A stretch of 64,000 nt of DNA, from contig NZ_BAABLD010000010.1 in assembly GCF_039544165.1 (NCBI RefSeq), positions 1 to 64,000 of the forward strand, written 5' to 3'. The notes below the pieces were generated by a model that ran no database searches, was not told the origin of the DNA, and saw only the letters and a list, made by a program, of their open reading frames with translations. This DNA is from Viridibacterium curvum. GTDB lineage: Bacteria; Pseudomonadota; Gammaproteobacteria; Burkholderiales; Rhodocyclaceae. Of this stretch, positions 18,756 to 27,805 are shown in pieces. Each line of letters starts with the position of its first letter. Within the stretch, counting starts at the first letter, position 1. The translations under genes were made by a program, and so were the position numbers.

Positions 18756-19973
18756 TTATTTGCCTGCGGGCGCTGCGGCGGGAGCCGATTGGGCCGAAGG
18801 CGCAGCGGGCGCGATCTCGGCGCCGGGGCGCATCATCAGTTTGGTGAGGTTGTCGAGAATCACCTGGTCACCCGAAGCGAGGCCCTTCTTGATCACCCAC
18901 ACGCGCGCACCGCTTTCGTCACGCGCCCACTCGCCGACTTCGACCGGACGCGGCATGGCAATCGTCTTGCCATCCTTGTCCTTGCCCGTCACGAGAACCA
19001 TCTTGCCCTGCGGGCCTTCGATCACGGCAGCCTGCGGCACGGTGATCGCGTCGGGGCGCACGGCGCCGGCCAGCGACACACGCACGAACTGGCCTGCCTT
19101 CAGGTGACCATCAGCATTCGGCACTTCAGCACGCATCTCGACCGTGCCCGTCTGGTTGCTCACGCGCGAATCGGTGAAATTGAGGCGACCACCCCTGGCC
19201 AGCACGCGGCCTTCGACGTCACGCACTTCGACGCTCCAGGCGCCGCCCTTGGGCAGTTTCAGCGTGCCGGCGACGACGTCGCGATCAATGGCACTCTGCT
19301 CGTTTTCCGAAGGGCCAAAGCCCACGTACATTGGATTGAGCTGCACCAGGGTGGCGAGCAAGCTGTCCGACTGCGACACGAGGCTGCCTTCTGACTTGAG
19401 TGCGCGTCCGACCACACCCGACACCGGCGCCACGACACGCGTGTAACCGAGGTTGAGGTTGATCTCCTGCAGGCGCGCCTTGGCAGCCAGCAAGCTGGCA
19501 GCAGCGATTTGTTCGTTCGACACGGCGTTGTCATATTCCTGCTGGCTGACAGCCTTGTCGGCCAGCAAGGGCTTCAGGCGCGCGGCTTCACGGCTGGCTT
19601 GCGCGGCACGTGCCTGCGCCGTCGCCACGTCGGCCTCTGCTGCAGCGGCTTGCGCCTTCAGCGGCTTGTCGTCGAGTTCGAACAGGGTCTGGCCAGCGCC
19701 GACAGCAGCGCCTTCCGTGTAAAGACGCTTTTCGAGGATGCCGCCAACGCGTGCGCGCACTTCGACCTCCTTCGAGCCCACGGTCTGACCGGTGTAGTCG
19801 AACACGACCGGCAATTCCTTGGCCTGCACAGTCACTGCCGTCACCGGCATGGCGGGCATGGGACCACCCATGCCATGGCCACCGGCCTGACCTTCAGGGC
19901 CTTTGGAGCAAGCGGCGAGCAGCACTGACAGACTCAAGGCTGCCAATGCGGGTTTGAAAACATTGCGGTTCAT
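18756..19973 (-). CDS. acrA: RND efflux periplasmic adaptor (AcrA/MexA type)
   Basis: A 405-residue membrane-fusion lipoprotein: signal peptide with lipobox LLAAC, a His/Gly/Met-rich segment after the Cys, then lipoyl halves flanking an alpha hairpin, beta-barrel and membrane-proximal domains. It links the RND pump to the outer-membrane channel. GGAG eight bases before the ATG supports the start. It is the first gene of the efflux operon and is divergent from the TetR gene; the AcrR-like palindrome at 20154-20175 lies about 180 bases upstream. The Ala/Pro-rich C-terminal tail is common in the family. Confidence 0.95.
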   Translation of the reverse strand: MNRNVFKPALAALSLSVLLAACSKGPEGQAGGHGMGGPMPAMPVTAVTVQAKELPVVFDYTGQTVGSKEVEVRARVGGILEKRLYTEGAAVGAGQTLFELDDKPLKAQAAAAEADVATAQARAAQASREAARLKPLLADKAVSQQEYDNAVSNEQIAAASLLAAKARLQEINLNLGYTRVVAPVSGVVGRALKSEGSLVSQSDSLLATLVQLNPMYVGFGPSENEQSAIDRDVVAGTLKLPKGGAWSVEVRDVEGRVLARGGRLNFTDSRVSNQTGTVEMRAEVPNADGHLKAGQFVRVSLAGAVRPDAITVPQAAVIEGPQGKMVLVTGKDKDGKTIAMPRPVEVGEWARDESGARVWVIKKGLASGDQVILDNLTKLMMRPGAEIAPAAPSAQSAPAAAPAGK

Positions 19974-20153
19974 TGCGGGTTCTCCGTGGAGGGAATTCAG
20001 AAAACAGGAAGACGTCGGTCAGGCTGGAATCCGGGGGCGATCTTGTGGCGCCGCAGCAAGTTGCACTGTAGGTCATCCGCATGGCAAACGAACGACTGAG
20101 CAGAACAGGTGATGCTGCGACGCACCGTAATCGATTCAACTTAACGCCATTAA

Positions 20154-20175
20154 ACATACATCCTTGTATGTATGT
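20154..20175. promoter_or_regulatory. AcrR-type operator palindrome
   Basis: ACATACAT (20154-20161) and ATGTATGT (20168-20175) form perfect arms around a 6-base spacer. From memory, the Escherichia coli acrAB operator has the same half-sites and spacing. It lies between the adaptor gene and the divergent TetR gene, the expected place for autoregulation and control of efflux. Confidence 0.8.
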
Positions 20176-20273
20176 CAATAGGCCTCTATAATCCACATCA
20201 TTCGCAGGGATATGCAGCAGTACAGAATTGCGCGGTCGGGCTTGAACCAACCGCACCGGAGACCCCATCAATC

Positions 20274-20891
20274 ATGGTTCGCAAGACCAAGGAAGAAGCC
20301 CAGGCCACGCGCTGCCAGCTGCTCGACGCCGCCCAGCGCGTCTTCTGCGAGCGCGGTGTGTCGCACACCTCGCTGCACGAGATCGCTACCGCCGCCGGTC
20401 TCACGCGCGGCGCCGTCTATTGGCACTTCGAGAACAAGGCGGCCCTGCTCGCCGCCCTGTGGGAGCGCGTGTCGCTGCCCATCGACGCCCTCGTTGAAGA
20501 GCTGGAACAGAAGTACGCCGACGACCCCTTGGGTGGTATCGAGAACAAGATGCTGGCGGTGCTGCGCCTGATCTCGGAGAACCAGCAGGCGCAGGAGATC
20601 ACCAGCATCGTGCTCACCAAGTGTGAGTATGTTGAAGAGAACGACGCCGTACGCCAGCACTTCGTCGACATGCGTGAGCAGTGCCTCGACGAGGTCGAAG
20701 CCAAGTTCAACGCCGCCATTGCCAAAGGCCAGATTCCCGCCACCACCCCTACGCGCACGGCGGCGCTGGGGCTGTTCTCCATCTTCGACGGCGCCTGCTT
20801 TCACTGGCTCATGGACCCGGCACGCTACCCGTTGATGCCCCACGCAGAACTGCTCGTACGCGCCTACCTCAAGGGACTGCGGCAGGCCTGA
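20274..20891 (+). CDS. acrR: TetR-family repressor of the RND efflux operon (AcrR-like)
   Basis: A 205-residue TetR regulator. The N-terminal helix-turn-helix (about residues 10-55) contains GVSHTSLHEIATAAGLTRGAVYWHF with the usual YWHF end. The C-terminal half resembles the TetR_C domain of AcrR/TtgR regulators that bind efflux substrates. It should repress acrAB-oprM through the palindrome at 20154-20175 and release on ligand binding. An upstream in-frame ATG at 20172 would place coding sequence over the operator; the ATG at 20274 starts the standard MVRKTKEEAQ and is preferred. Confidence 0.93.
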   Translation: MVRKTKEEAQATRCQLLDAAQRVFCERGVSHTSLHEIATAAGLTRGAVYWHFENKAALLAALWERVSLPIDALVEELEQKYADDPLGGIENKMLAVLRLISENQQAQEITSIVLTKCEYVEENDAVRQHFVDMREQCLDEVEAKFNAAIAKGQIPATTPTRTAALGLFSIFDGACFHWLMDPARYPLMPHAELLVRAYLKGLRQA

Positions 20892-20966
20892 AGCCCGAAC
20901 CCGGACTGGACACAACAGCAAGCACGGTCAAAGCCCCTTTCCCCGCGCCATGCCAGAATCCGGCCC

Positions 20967-21794
20967 ATGCTTGAACACGTCACCTACTGCTTTCCCGGCG
21001 GGCGCCACCGCGCCATCACGCTGAGCTACGACGACGGCAAGGTCTGGGACCGCCGTCTCGTCGAGATTCTCAACACGTACGGGCTGAAGGCCACCTTCAA
21101 TCTCAACGGCGGCAAGTTCGGCCGTGACAGCCGCATCAGCGCAGATGAAGTCGCCGAGCTCTATGCCGGCCACGAAGTCGCAGCGCACAGCCTCACCCAC
21201 CCCACGCTGACACGCTGCCCGCAGGAGATGCTGGTGCAGCAGATCATCGACGACCGCAAACGGCTCGAAGACCTCGTCGGCTACCCCGTGCGCGGATTCG
21301 CCTACCCCAACGGCCAGCAGAACGAGCGCCTCAGCAGCCTGCTACCCAACCTGGGCATCGCCTATGCACGCAGCACCGTGTCGACACGGCAGTTCACGCT
21401 GCCCGACGCACGCTTCGCCTGGCACCCCACCCTGCACCATCGCGAAGACCTGCTGGCGCTCGGCGAGAGCTTTCTTCACCGTGACAAGCCTCAGCACCTC
21501 GACCTGCTCTACATCTGGGGTCACAGCATCGACTTCGAGAACGAGGACAACTGGCAGGTCATTGAAACCTTCGCCCGCATGGCAGGCCGCCATGCCGATA
21601 TCTGGTATGCCAGCAACATCGACGTGATCGACTACCTCGACGCACTCGAACGCCTGCAGTTCACCGCCGACAGCCGCCGCGTCCACAACCCCTCCGCGCT
21701 CAGCGTCTGGTTGCGCACCGACAGTCGTACGCCCGATGGCTACTGCCAACAGATCATCGAAGTACCGGGCGGCGCGCACATCAAGCTGGCCTGA
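20967..21794 (+). CDS. Polysaccharide deacetylase (NodB homology)
   Basis: A 275-residue carbohydrate esterase 4-type protein. The metal-binding Asp pair is in LSYDDGKVWD (about residues 18-27) and the His pair in HSLTH (about 73-77); a late WGHS motif is also present. Such enzymes remove N-acetyl groups from chitin-like, peptidoglycan or exopolysaccharide chains. No signal peptide is seen, so it may be cytoplasmic, or the substrate may be a small sugar conjugate. It lies 75 bases after the TetR gene on the same strand without a clear terminator, but a shared function is not implied. Confidence 0.85.
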   Translation: MLEHVTYCFPGGRHRAITLSYDDGKVWDRRLVEILNTYGLKATFNLNGGKFGRDSRISADEVAELYAGHEVAAHSLTHPTLTRCPQEMLVQQIIDDRKRLEDLVGYPVRGFAYPNGQQNERLSSLLPNLGIAYARSTVSTRQFTLPDARFAWHPTLHHREDLLALGESFLHRDKPQHLDLLYIWGHSIDFENEDNWQVIETFARMAGRHADIWYASNIDVIDYLDALERLQFTADSRRVHNPSALSVWLRTDSRTPDGYCQQIIEVPGGAHIKLA

Positions 21795-22049
21795 CCCCGG
21801 CCACAGGGCGGTACAGCGCAACGCATCCACCAACAGCGAGCTGGTCGGCATGCTGGCGCGTTCGTTTGCGGGCCTTCATGCCGCACTGGACGCGTACACG
21901 CTGGCCGACCTGATCGACAAGCCGAAGCCGCTGCAGAAAATCCTGCAGATCCAGCTCGTCAATTAGAGGTGCCGGGTCGACAACGACCGCAAATGAAAAG
22001 GGCCGCGTGCAGGCAGTGCCCGCAAGCAGCCCGACTCAGCGGCTGAGAG

Positions 22050-22517
22050 TCACTCCAGCATCGAGCGCAGCATCCACGCAGTCTTCTCGTGCAGCTGGAT
22101 GCGCTGCGTGAGCAAATCAGCCGTAGCTTCGTCCGAAGCTTTCTCTGCCGCCGCGAAGATTGAGCGCGCCGTGCGCACCACGGCCTCCTGGCCTTCGACG
22201 AGCTGCTTGATCATCTCGTTGGCCTTGGGCACGCCGTCAGCCTCCTTGATTGACGACAGCTTTGCGTACTCGGAGTAGCTGCCCGGCGCGAAGTGCCCGA
22301 GCGCGCGGATGCGCTCGGCAATGAGGTCCACCGCCAGCGACAACTCGGTGTACTGCGTCTCGAACATCAGGTGCAGCGTGTTGAACATCGGCCCGGTCAC
22401 GTTCCAGTGGAAGTAGTGGGTCTTCAGATACAGGGTGTAAGTGTCGGCAAGCAGGCGCGAGAGGCCTTCTGCGATCTTTGCGCGGTCGGTTTTCTTGATG
22501 CCGATATCGATTTCCAT
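22050..22517 (-). CDS. dps: Dps, DNA-protecting ferritin-like protein
   Basis: A 155-residue Dps. The intersubunit ferroxidase residues are visible in THYFHWNVTGPMF (His) and in TELSLAVDLIAERIRALG (Asp and Glu). It forms a dodecamer that oxidises and stores iron with peroxide and shields DNA in stress and stationary phase. GAGGAG seven bases before the ATG at 22517 decides the start; a longer reading frame to 22607 adds residues with no family match. It is divergent from nasA. Confidence 0.95.
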   Translation of the reverse strand: MEIDIGIKKTDRAKIAEGLSRLLADTYTLYLKTHYFHWNVTGPMFNTLHLMFETQYTELSLAVDLIAERIRALGHFAPGSYSEYAKLSSIKEADGVPKANEMIKQLVEGQEAVVRTARSIFAAAEKASDEATADLLTQRIQLHEKTAWMLRSMLE

Positions 22518-22884
22518 CTGGAGACTCCTCAACTGGGTTGAAACGACACTTGCATTCTGCCGCATGGCGCTGCCGGGCGAAGCCATGTTGGCGATAGGCT
22601 TTTCCAATCATCTTTGCGCTTCTGGTGCCCTGACCCGCATCGCTCGGGCTTGGTGCAAGCCCGCTCCACGGGTGGGCATCGGACGGGCACGGCAGCACAA
22701 CCGTCAGACTAAACCATTGAAAACCCGAAGTCTTTGCGTGAGGCACAAAGCTTGCTTTTCAGCAGATGAAATCCGCATCGGGCAACGGCGTCTTGTGCGG
22801 GGGTGGCTGAAAACCACCTGGATTCTGATCACGCCGTTCGCGCCGTTTCTCCGGTTGCCGCAACGGCAACCCTGAAGAGAGAAC
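22518..22884. other. Divergent dps-nasA intergenic region
   Basis: 367 bases without a supportable gene. It must hold both promoters. A short inverted repeat CTTTG...CAAAG sits at about 22732-22750. Two hairpins lie near nasA (listed separately). I could not assign -10/-35 elements with confidence. Confidence 0.5.
22802..22871 (+). promoter_or_regulatory. Tandem hairpins in the nasA leader
   Basis: Two small hairpins precede nasA: GGTGG/CCACC with a 7-base loop (22802-22818), and GGTTGCC/GGCAACC with a 5-base loop (22853-22871), ending 13 bases before the start codon. nas leaders are often controlled by ANTAR or NasR antitermination acting on hairpins. These loops are not the canonical hexaloops and there is no T-run, so this is only a candidate. 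Confidence 0.3.
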
Positions 22885-25608
22885 ATGGCTGAAGCGCTCA
22901 AACCCCTCGAAACTCGATCAACCTGCTGCTACTGCGGCGTGGGCTGCGGCGTCATCATTGAACACGATGGCAAGCAGATCACCGGCGTGCGCGGCGACCC
23001 CGAGCACCCGGCCAATTTCGGGCGGCTGTGCACCAAGGGCTCGACCCTGCATCTGACCGTGCAGCCGGATTCGCTGGCCGTGCGCGCCCTTTACCCAGAG
23101 CTGCGTACGAATCGCGAGAGCCAACGCGCGCGCACCGACTGGAACACGGCACTTGACCATGCTGCCGACCGCTTTGCGCAAGTCATCCGTGAGCACGGCC
23201 CCGATGCGGTGGCTTTCTACATCTCGGGCCAGCTGCTCACAGAGGATTACTACGTCTTCAACAAGCTGGCCAAGGGCCTGATCGGCACCAACAACGTCGA
23301 CACCAACTCCCGCCTGTGCATGAGTAGCGCCGTGGTGGGCTACAAGCAGACGCTGGGCGCTGATTCGCCCCCGGCCTGCTACGACGATCTCAAGGACACG
23401 CAGTGCCTGTTCATCACCGGTAGCAACACGGCATTCGCGCATCCCATCCTGTTCCGCCGCATCGAAGATGCGCGCGCCGCCAACCCGGCGATGAAGATGA
23501 TCGTCGTCGACCCGCGCCGCACCGACACCGCCGAACAGGCCGACCTGCATCTGGCCCTGCTGCCGGGCACCGACATCGCGCTCTACAACGCGATGCTGCA
23601 CGTCATGCTGTGGGAAGAGTGGATCAAGCCCGACTACATCGCCGCGCACACCGAGGGCTTCGAGGCGCTGCGCAAGGTGGTGCGCGAATACACGCCGGCC
23701 ATGGCCGCAGGCATCTGCGGTCTTGACAAGAAAGACATCGAAAAGGCGGCCGAATGGTTCGCCACAAGTGGCGCCACCATGTCGATGTATTGCATGGGCA
23801 CCAACCAGTCGAGCCACGGCACCCACAACAACGCCGCCATCATCAACATGCACCTCGCGACCGCACAGATCGGCAAGCCGGGTGCCGGCCCCTTCTCGCT
23901 GACGGGCCAGCCGAATGCCATGGGCGGGCGCGAAGTCGGTGGCCTGTCCAACCTGCTGTCGGGCCATCGCGATCTGGGCAACGCCGAACATCGCGCCGAA
24001 GTGGCGCGCCTGTGGGGCGTGGACAGCGTGCCCGAGAAGCCCGGCCTGTCGGCTGTGGAGCTGTTCGACGCCATGGCAGAGGGCAAGGTGAAGGCCGTGT
24101 GGATCGCCTGTACCAACCCTGCGCAGTCGATGCCTGACCAGAACCTCGTGCACAAGGCGCTCGAAACCTGCGACTTCGTCGTCGTGCAGGAGGCCTACCG
24201 CAACACCGAAACCGCGCGCTACGCCGACCTGCTGCTGCCCGCCACGAGCTGGGGAGAAAAGACGGGCACCGTGACCAACTCCGAACGCCGCATCAGCCGC
24301 GTCATCCAGGCCGTGCCCGCCCCCGGCGAAGCCCGCCACGACTGGGATGCTGCAATGGACTTCGCGCGCCGCCTGGGCAACAAACTCGACAACGCGCAAA
24401 CCGGCAAGCTCTTCCCCTACGCCAACGAAGAAGAGATCTGGAACGAGCACCGCGAAAGCACGCGCGGCCGCGACCTCGACATCACCGGCCTCAGCTACGC
24501 CACGCTTGAATCGCAGGGCCCGCAGCAATGGCCCTTCCCGGCCGGCGCCACGCGCGGCAAGGTGCGGCTGTACGAAGACGGCATCTTCCCGACCGCCTCG
24601 GGCAAGGCGAAGTTCGTTGTCACCGAACACAGGGAAACCGTCGAGAAAGCCGACGCGCAGTACCCCATCCGCCTCACCACCGGCCGTTTGCGCGACCAGT
24701 GGCACGGCATGAGCCGCACCGGCACGGTGGCCCGCCTGTACGCCCACGAAGCCGAACCCATGGTGCACATGAACGCCGCCGACATGGCGCGCCGCAACCT
24801 GAAAGACGGCGACATGGTGCGCGTGAAGAGCCGCCGCGGCGAAGTCGTGCTGCGCCTGCTCGAAAGCGCTTCGGTGCGCGCCGGCCAGGCCTTCATGCCC
24901 ATGCACTGGGGGCGCAACGCCATGAGCGGGCTGGGCACCAATGCACTGACCATCAAGGCCTTCGACCCGTACTCGAAACAGCCCGAACTCAAACACGCCG
25001 CCGTGCAGATCGAGAAGCTCGAAGACAGCCAGGCCCTCGTCGCCATGCGCCGCGTCGGCTCGGAAGCCAATGCCCTGGCGCTGCTCGAAGTGCTGCGTCC
25101 GCAGATTGCCGAGTTGCCCCAGGCCACGCTGACGCTTGCCGGGCGCGAGACGCCCGTGGTCATCCTCAAGGCGCGCAGCGATGCCTTGTCCGCCGAAGCG
25201 CAAGCCGCGCTCGACGCCAGCCTGTCACTCGACGATGAGCTGCAGTGCCTCTCGTACCGCGACGCACGGCGTGACATCACCAAGCGCGCCCGGCTCGACG
25301 GCGACCAGCTCGCCGCGGTTCGCCTGACCGGTGAAACGAAAGCCGCCGGCTGGCTGCAGGACATGATGGCCAACGGCAGCCCCGCCACCGAAGCCCGCAA
25401 ATGGCTGCTCGCGCCGCTCTCCGAACCACCCGCAGGCCAGGCCGCGCGCGGCAAGATCATCTGCAACTGCTTCAACGTGTCAGAGAACGAGATCTGCGGC
25501 GCCTTCAAGGCCGGCGAATCGCTCGAACAGCTGCAGACCCGCACGAAGTGCGGCACCAACTGTGGCTCCTGCGTGCCGGAACTCAAGCGGCTGGCCGCCT
25601 CGTCCTGA
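22885..25608 (+). CDS. nasA: Assimilatory nitrate reductase catalytic subunit NasA
   Basis: A 907-residue molybdopterin oxidoreductase. The N-terminal 4Fe-4S ligands are Cys14, Cys17, Cys21 and Cys48; Mo-bis-MGD domains follow to about residue 700. A C-terminal BFD-like 2Fe-2S domain (about 856-900) has CNCFNVSENEICGAF and CGTNCGSC. It reduces nitrate to nitrite in the cytoplasm for nitrogen assimilation. No signal peptide is present, which fits the assimilatory form. No nitrite reductase, nitrate transporter or Mo-cofactor gene lies nearby, so the partner genes must be elsewhere. GAAGAGAG precedes the ATG. Confidence 0.95.
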   Translation: MAEALKPLETRSTCCYCGVGCGVIIEHDGKQITGVRGDPEHPANFGRLCTKGSTLHLTVQPDSLAVRALYPELRTNRESQRARTDWNTALDHAADRFAQVIREHGPDAVAFYISGQLLTEDYYVFNKLAKGLIGTNNVDTNSRLCMSSAVVGYKQTLGADSPPACYDDLKDTQCLFITGSNTAFAHPILFRRIEDARAANPAMKMIVVDPRRTDTAEQADLHLALLPGTDIALYNAMLHVMLWEEWIKPDYIAAHTEGFEALRKVVREYTPAMAAGICGLDKKDIEKAAEWFATSGATMSMYCMGTNQSSHGTHNNAAIINMHLATAQIGKPGAGPFSLTGQPNAMGGREVGGLSNLLSGHRDLGNAEHRAEVARLWGVDSVPEKPGLSAVELFDAMAEGKVKAVWIACTNPAQSMPDQNLVHKALETCDFVVVQEAYRNTETARYADLLLPATSWGEKTGTVTNSERRISRVIQAVPAPGEARHDWDAAMDFARRLGNKLDNAQTGKLFPYANEEEIWNEHRESTRGRDLDITGLSYATLESQGPQQWPFPAGATRGKVRLYEDGIFPTASGKAKFVVTEHRETVEKADAQYPIRLTTGRLRDQWHGMSRTGTVARLYAHEAEPMVHMNAADMARRNLKDGDMVRVKSRRGEVVLRLLESASVRAGQAFMPMHWGRNAMSGLGTNALTIKAFDPYSKQPELKHAAVQIEKLEDSQALVAMRRVGSEANALALLEVLRPQIAELPQATLTLAGRETPVVILKARSDALSAEAQAALDASLSLDDELQCLSYRDARRDITKRARLDGDQLAAVRLTGETKAAGWLQDMMANGSPATEARKWLLAPLSEPPAGQAARGKIICNCFNVSENEICGAFKAGESLEQLQTRTKCGTNCGSCVPELKRLAASS

Positions 25609-25653
25609 ATCGGGGAGAATGGCGCCCTTTGTCATGTCCTCCGGTTCTGCCCG

Positions 25654-26124
25654 ATGAAAATCCAGAAAGACACCGCCGTCACCCTCCGCTTCAAGCTCAC
25701 CACCCCCGCTGGCCAGGCCATCGAAGAAGGCAACACCTCCTACCTGCACGGCGGCTACGACAACCTGTTCCCCAAGATCGAAGCCGCCCTCGAAGGCCAG
25801 GAAACCGGCTTCGCCACCACGGTCGACCTCGCTGTCGAAGACGCCTTTGGCGCGCGCGACGAAGCCCTCGTCACCACCATGCCCAAGGCCGAGTTCCCGC
25901 CCGGCATCAAGGTCGGTGGCCAGGTGCAACGTCCCGGCCCGGACGGCACGCCGCGTTACTACTTCGTCACCAAGATCAAGGGGCCAGTCGTGTTGCTCGA
26001 CGGCAATCACCCCCTCGCCGGTCAGGCGCTGCGCTTTGCGGTGAAGGTGATGGATGTGCGTGCAGCGACCGCCGAAGAAATCGCGCACGAACACGTGCAC
26101 GGCGAACACGGCCACCATCACTGA
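25654..26124 (+). CDS. slyD: SlyD-like FKBP peptidyl-prolyl isomerase
   Basis: A 156-residue FKBP-type prolyl isomerase with the split FKBP fold and an insert-in-flap domain (about residues 65-120). YLHGGYDNLFPKIEAALEG matches the signature region. The C-terminus is His-rich (HEHVHGEHGHHH), as in SlyD, and may bind nickel or other metals. It acts as a cytoplasmic folding helper and, in some bacteria, in hydrogenase metal delivery; no hydrogenase genes are in this window. It starts 45 bases after nasA. Confidence 0.9.
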   Translation: MKIQKDTAVTLRFKLTTPAGQAIEEGNTSYLHGGYDNLFPKIEAALEGQETGFATTVDLAVEDAFGARDEALVTTMPKAEFPPGIKVGGQVQRPGPDGTPRYYFVTKIKGPVVLLDGNHPLAGQALRFAVKVMDVRAATAEEIAHEHVHGEHGHHH

Positions 26125-26131
26125 GCGCGCG

Positions 26132-26515
26132 TTGAAGCCTGCCCTGACACTGATGCTGTCATGTGCCGCCGCACTGAGCTGCAGCGGCGCACTGGCAGCC
26201 ACCCCCAGCGCGGTCACAACACAGGAAGTCACGCAGCTTCTGGATCACCTGGGTAGCTCTGGTTGCCAGTTCAACCGCAATGGCAGCTGGTATTCCTCTG
26301 CACAGGCAAAGGATCACCTGATCAGCAAATACCGCTACCTGCTGGACAAAGGCAAGCTCACGGATAGCGAATCCTTCATCAAGCTCGCTGGCAGCGAGAG
26401 CAGTGCCAGCGGCAAGCCCTACCACGTGCAGTGCAAGGACTCCCCCGAGCTGGAGAGAGCCGCATGGCTGAGCGCTGAGCTCGCGAAGATCCGCAAGGCA
26501 AAGCCCGCGCAATGA
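26132..26515 (+). CDS. DUF5329 family secreted protein
   Basis: A protein of about 127 residues. A signal peptide (LKPALTLMLSCAAALSCSGALAA) precedes a domain with CQFNRNGSWYSSAQAKDHL and a late Cys, which fits DUF5329. The function is unknown. Start choice is uncertain: TTG at 26132 gives a Lys-containing signal peptide, and ATG at 26153 is the alternative; an ATG at 26054 would overlap slyD deeply. The two Cys may form a disulfide in the periplasm. It ends in an ATGA overlap with the next small ORF. Confidence 0.7.
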   Translation: MKPALTLMLSCAAALSCSGALAATPSAVTTQEVTQLLDHLGSSGCQFNRNGSWYSSAQAKDHLISKYRYLLDKGKLTDSESFIKLAGSESSASGKPYHVQCKDSPELERAAWLSAELAKIRKAKPAQ

Positions 26516-26685
26516 AGGCGCGGAAGCTGCCTGCCAAGACCTCGCCAGGTGCCAGACCTGAGGATTTCGGCGTACTGGTGCGCCACCGCCAGCCCGTGCT
26601 GAGCAAGCCGCTCAGACAAGTGCTGGTCGGCACACCACATTCCGATGCGCCGGAATGCAACCCTTTCGGAAAGAGCAAAGAATGA
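26512..26685 (+). CDS. Possible 57-residue coupled small ORF
   Basis: An open frame from ATG 26512 to TGA 26685 starts within the stop of the DUF5329 gene (ATGA) and ends within the start of dgkA (ATGA). The product would be basic and soluble (starts MKARKLPAK, ends GKSKE), without recognised motifs, signal or membrane segment. The two exact overlaps suggest translation coupling through the segment. They could also be chance, or the frame may be a relic of a longer gene. Confidence 0.35.
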   Translation: MKARKLPAKTSPGARPEDFGVLVRHRQPVLSKPLRQVLVGTPHSDAPECNPFGKSKE

Positions 26686-27086
26686 AACCAAGCGAACCGC
26701 AGACTTCCAGCATGAAGAGCCGTGGCGGCCCCGCCCGTATCCTCAACGCGTTCCGCTACTCGCTGCAGGGTCTGGGGCATGCCCTGCGGCATGAAGCAGC
26801 GTTCAGGCAGGAGTTGCTGATCGTGGTGCCCGCACTGGTCGGGCTGTGGTTCCTCCCGGTCTCGCGCGCAGAGCAGGCCATCCTGCTCATCAGTTCCCTG
26901 CTCGTACTGATCGTCGAGCTGCTCAATTCGGCCGTCGAGGCCACGGTAGATCGCATTTCGACCGAGAGGCACCCACTGGCCGGTCGCGCCAAGGACCTGG
27001 GCAGCGCAGCAGTGCTGCTGGCAGTCCTGCAGATGCTGGCCTGCTGGGCCCTGATCGCCGGCCCCTTGCTCCTGCAGGCCCGTTGA
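26682..27086 (+). CDS. dgkA: Diacylglycerol kinase DgkA
   Basis: A 134-residue integral membrane kinase. The family signature ELLNSAVEATVDRISTERH followed by GRAKDLGSAAV is intact, with three membrane segments (about residues 45-60, 65-85 and 108-130). It phosphorylates diacylglycerol to phosphatidate in the inner membrane, recycling lipid released by membrane-derived polymer synthesis. The ATG at 26682 overlaps the preceding stop, and GGAAAGAG lies upstream. It is slightly longer at the N-terminus than the E. coli protein. Confidence 0.93.
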   Translation: MKPSEPQTSSMKSRGGPARILNAFRYSLQGLGHALRHEAAFRQELLIVVPALVGLWFLPVSRAEQAILLISSLLVLIVELLNSAVEATVDRISTERHPLAGRAKDLGSAAVLLAVLQMLACWALIAGPLLLQAR

Positions 27087-27175
27087 CCCCCCGCAAAGCC
27101 GTGCCGCAGCTGGCTTTTCCCGGGAGTGTTGCAGAAACATTACAATCGCCGCATTTCTTTCAACTGGCGATCAAA

Positions 27176-27802
27176 ATGTTCGGACGTCTGATGCCCCGCG
27201 AGGGCCGTTTTTTTGAACTCTTCAACGCGCACGCCGAGCAGATGGTGCATGCGGCAAAAGAACTCGAAGCCTTGATGTCGGATGACGGCGACTCCCGCAA
27301 CCACATCGAAGCGATCGACTCGCGCGAAGTGCGTGCCGACGGCCTCAACCACGAAGTCATCGCCCTGCTGCACCGGACCTTCATCACGCCGTTCGATCGC
27401 GACGAAATCCACGCCCTGATCTCGTCGATGGACGATGTGGTCGACGCCATCCAGGACGTGGCCGAGTCCGTGACGCTCTACAACGTTGATCGCTACACAC
27501 CCGAAGCCCGCCAGATGGCGACGCTGTCGCTATCCTGTTGCGAGCGAGTCAAGCACGTGGTCTCCCTGCTTGACGATATGAAATCGGCGGCCGACATCAT
27601 GCGCACCTGCCGTGAGATCGACCAGATCGAGGGCGAAGTCGACCGCCTGATGCGCGGGGCCATCTCCGAGCTGTTCCGCAAGGAAACCGATGCACTCAAG
27701 GTCATCAAGCTGACCGCCATCTACCAGGTGCTCGAAAAGATCACCGACTGTTGCAAGGACGTCTCCAAGCACATCGAAGCCATCGTGCTGGAAAGCGCGT
27801 AA
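27176..27802 (+). CDS. DUF47 PhoU-like partner of Pit
   Basis: A 208-residue all-helical DUF47/PhoU-like protein (starts MFGRLMPREGRFFELF). Genes of this family sit directly before pit permeases and are thought to regulate phosphate uptake. Here the stop is only 3 bases from the pit start, so the two are surely one operon. Acidic, regularly spaced helices (EIDQIEGEVDRLMRG) fit metal-binding PhoU-like bundles. A long upstream in-frame extension lies over dgkA and is not coding. Confidence 0.93.
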   Translation: MFGRLMPREGRFFELFNAHAEQMVHAAKELEALMSDDGDSRNHIEAIDSREVRADGLNHEVIALLHRTFITPFDRDEIHALISSMDDVVDAIQDVAESVTLYNVDRYTPEARQMATLSLSCCERVKHVVSLLDDMKSAADIMRTCREIDQIEGEVDRLMRGAISELFRKETDALKVIKLTAIYQVLEKITDCCKDVSKHIEAIVLESA

Positions 27803-27805
27803 GCA

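Noticed and set aside
21795..21966. Short coding-like stretch after the deacetylase gene
   Set aside because: It looks somewhat protein-like (NSELVGMLARSFAGLHAALD) but has no start, RBS or match I can name; possibly a gene remnant.
22918..25203. 761-codon open frame on the minus strand opposite nasA
   Set aside because: It mirrors the third-position GC bias of nasA, has no family features, and nasA is fully supported.
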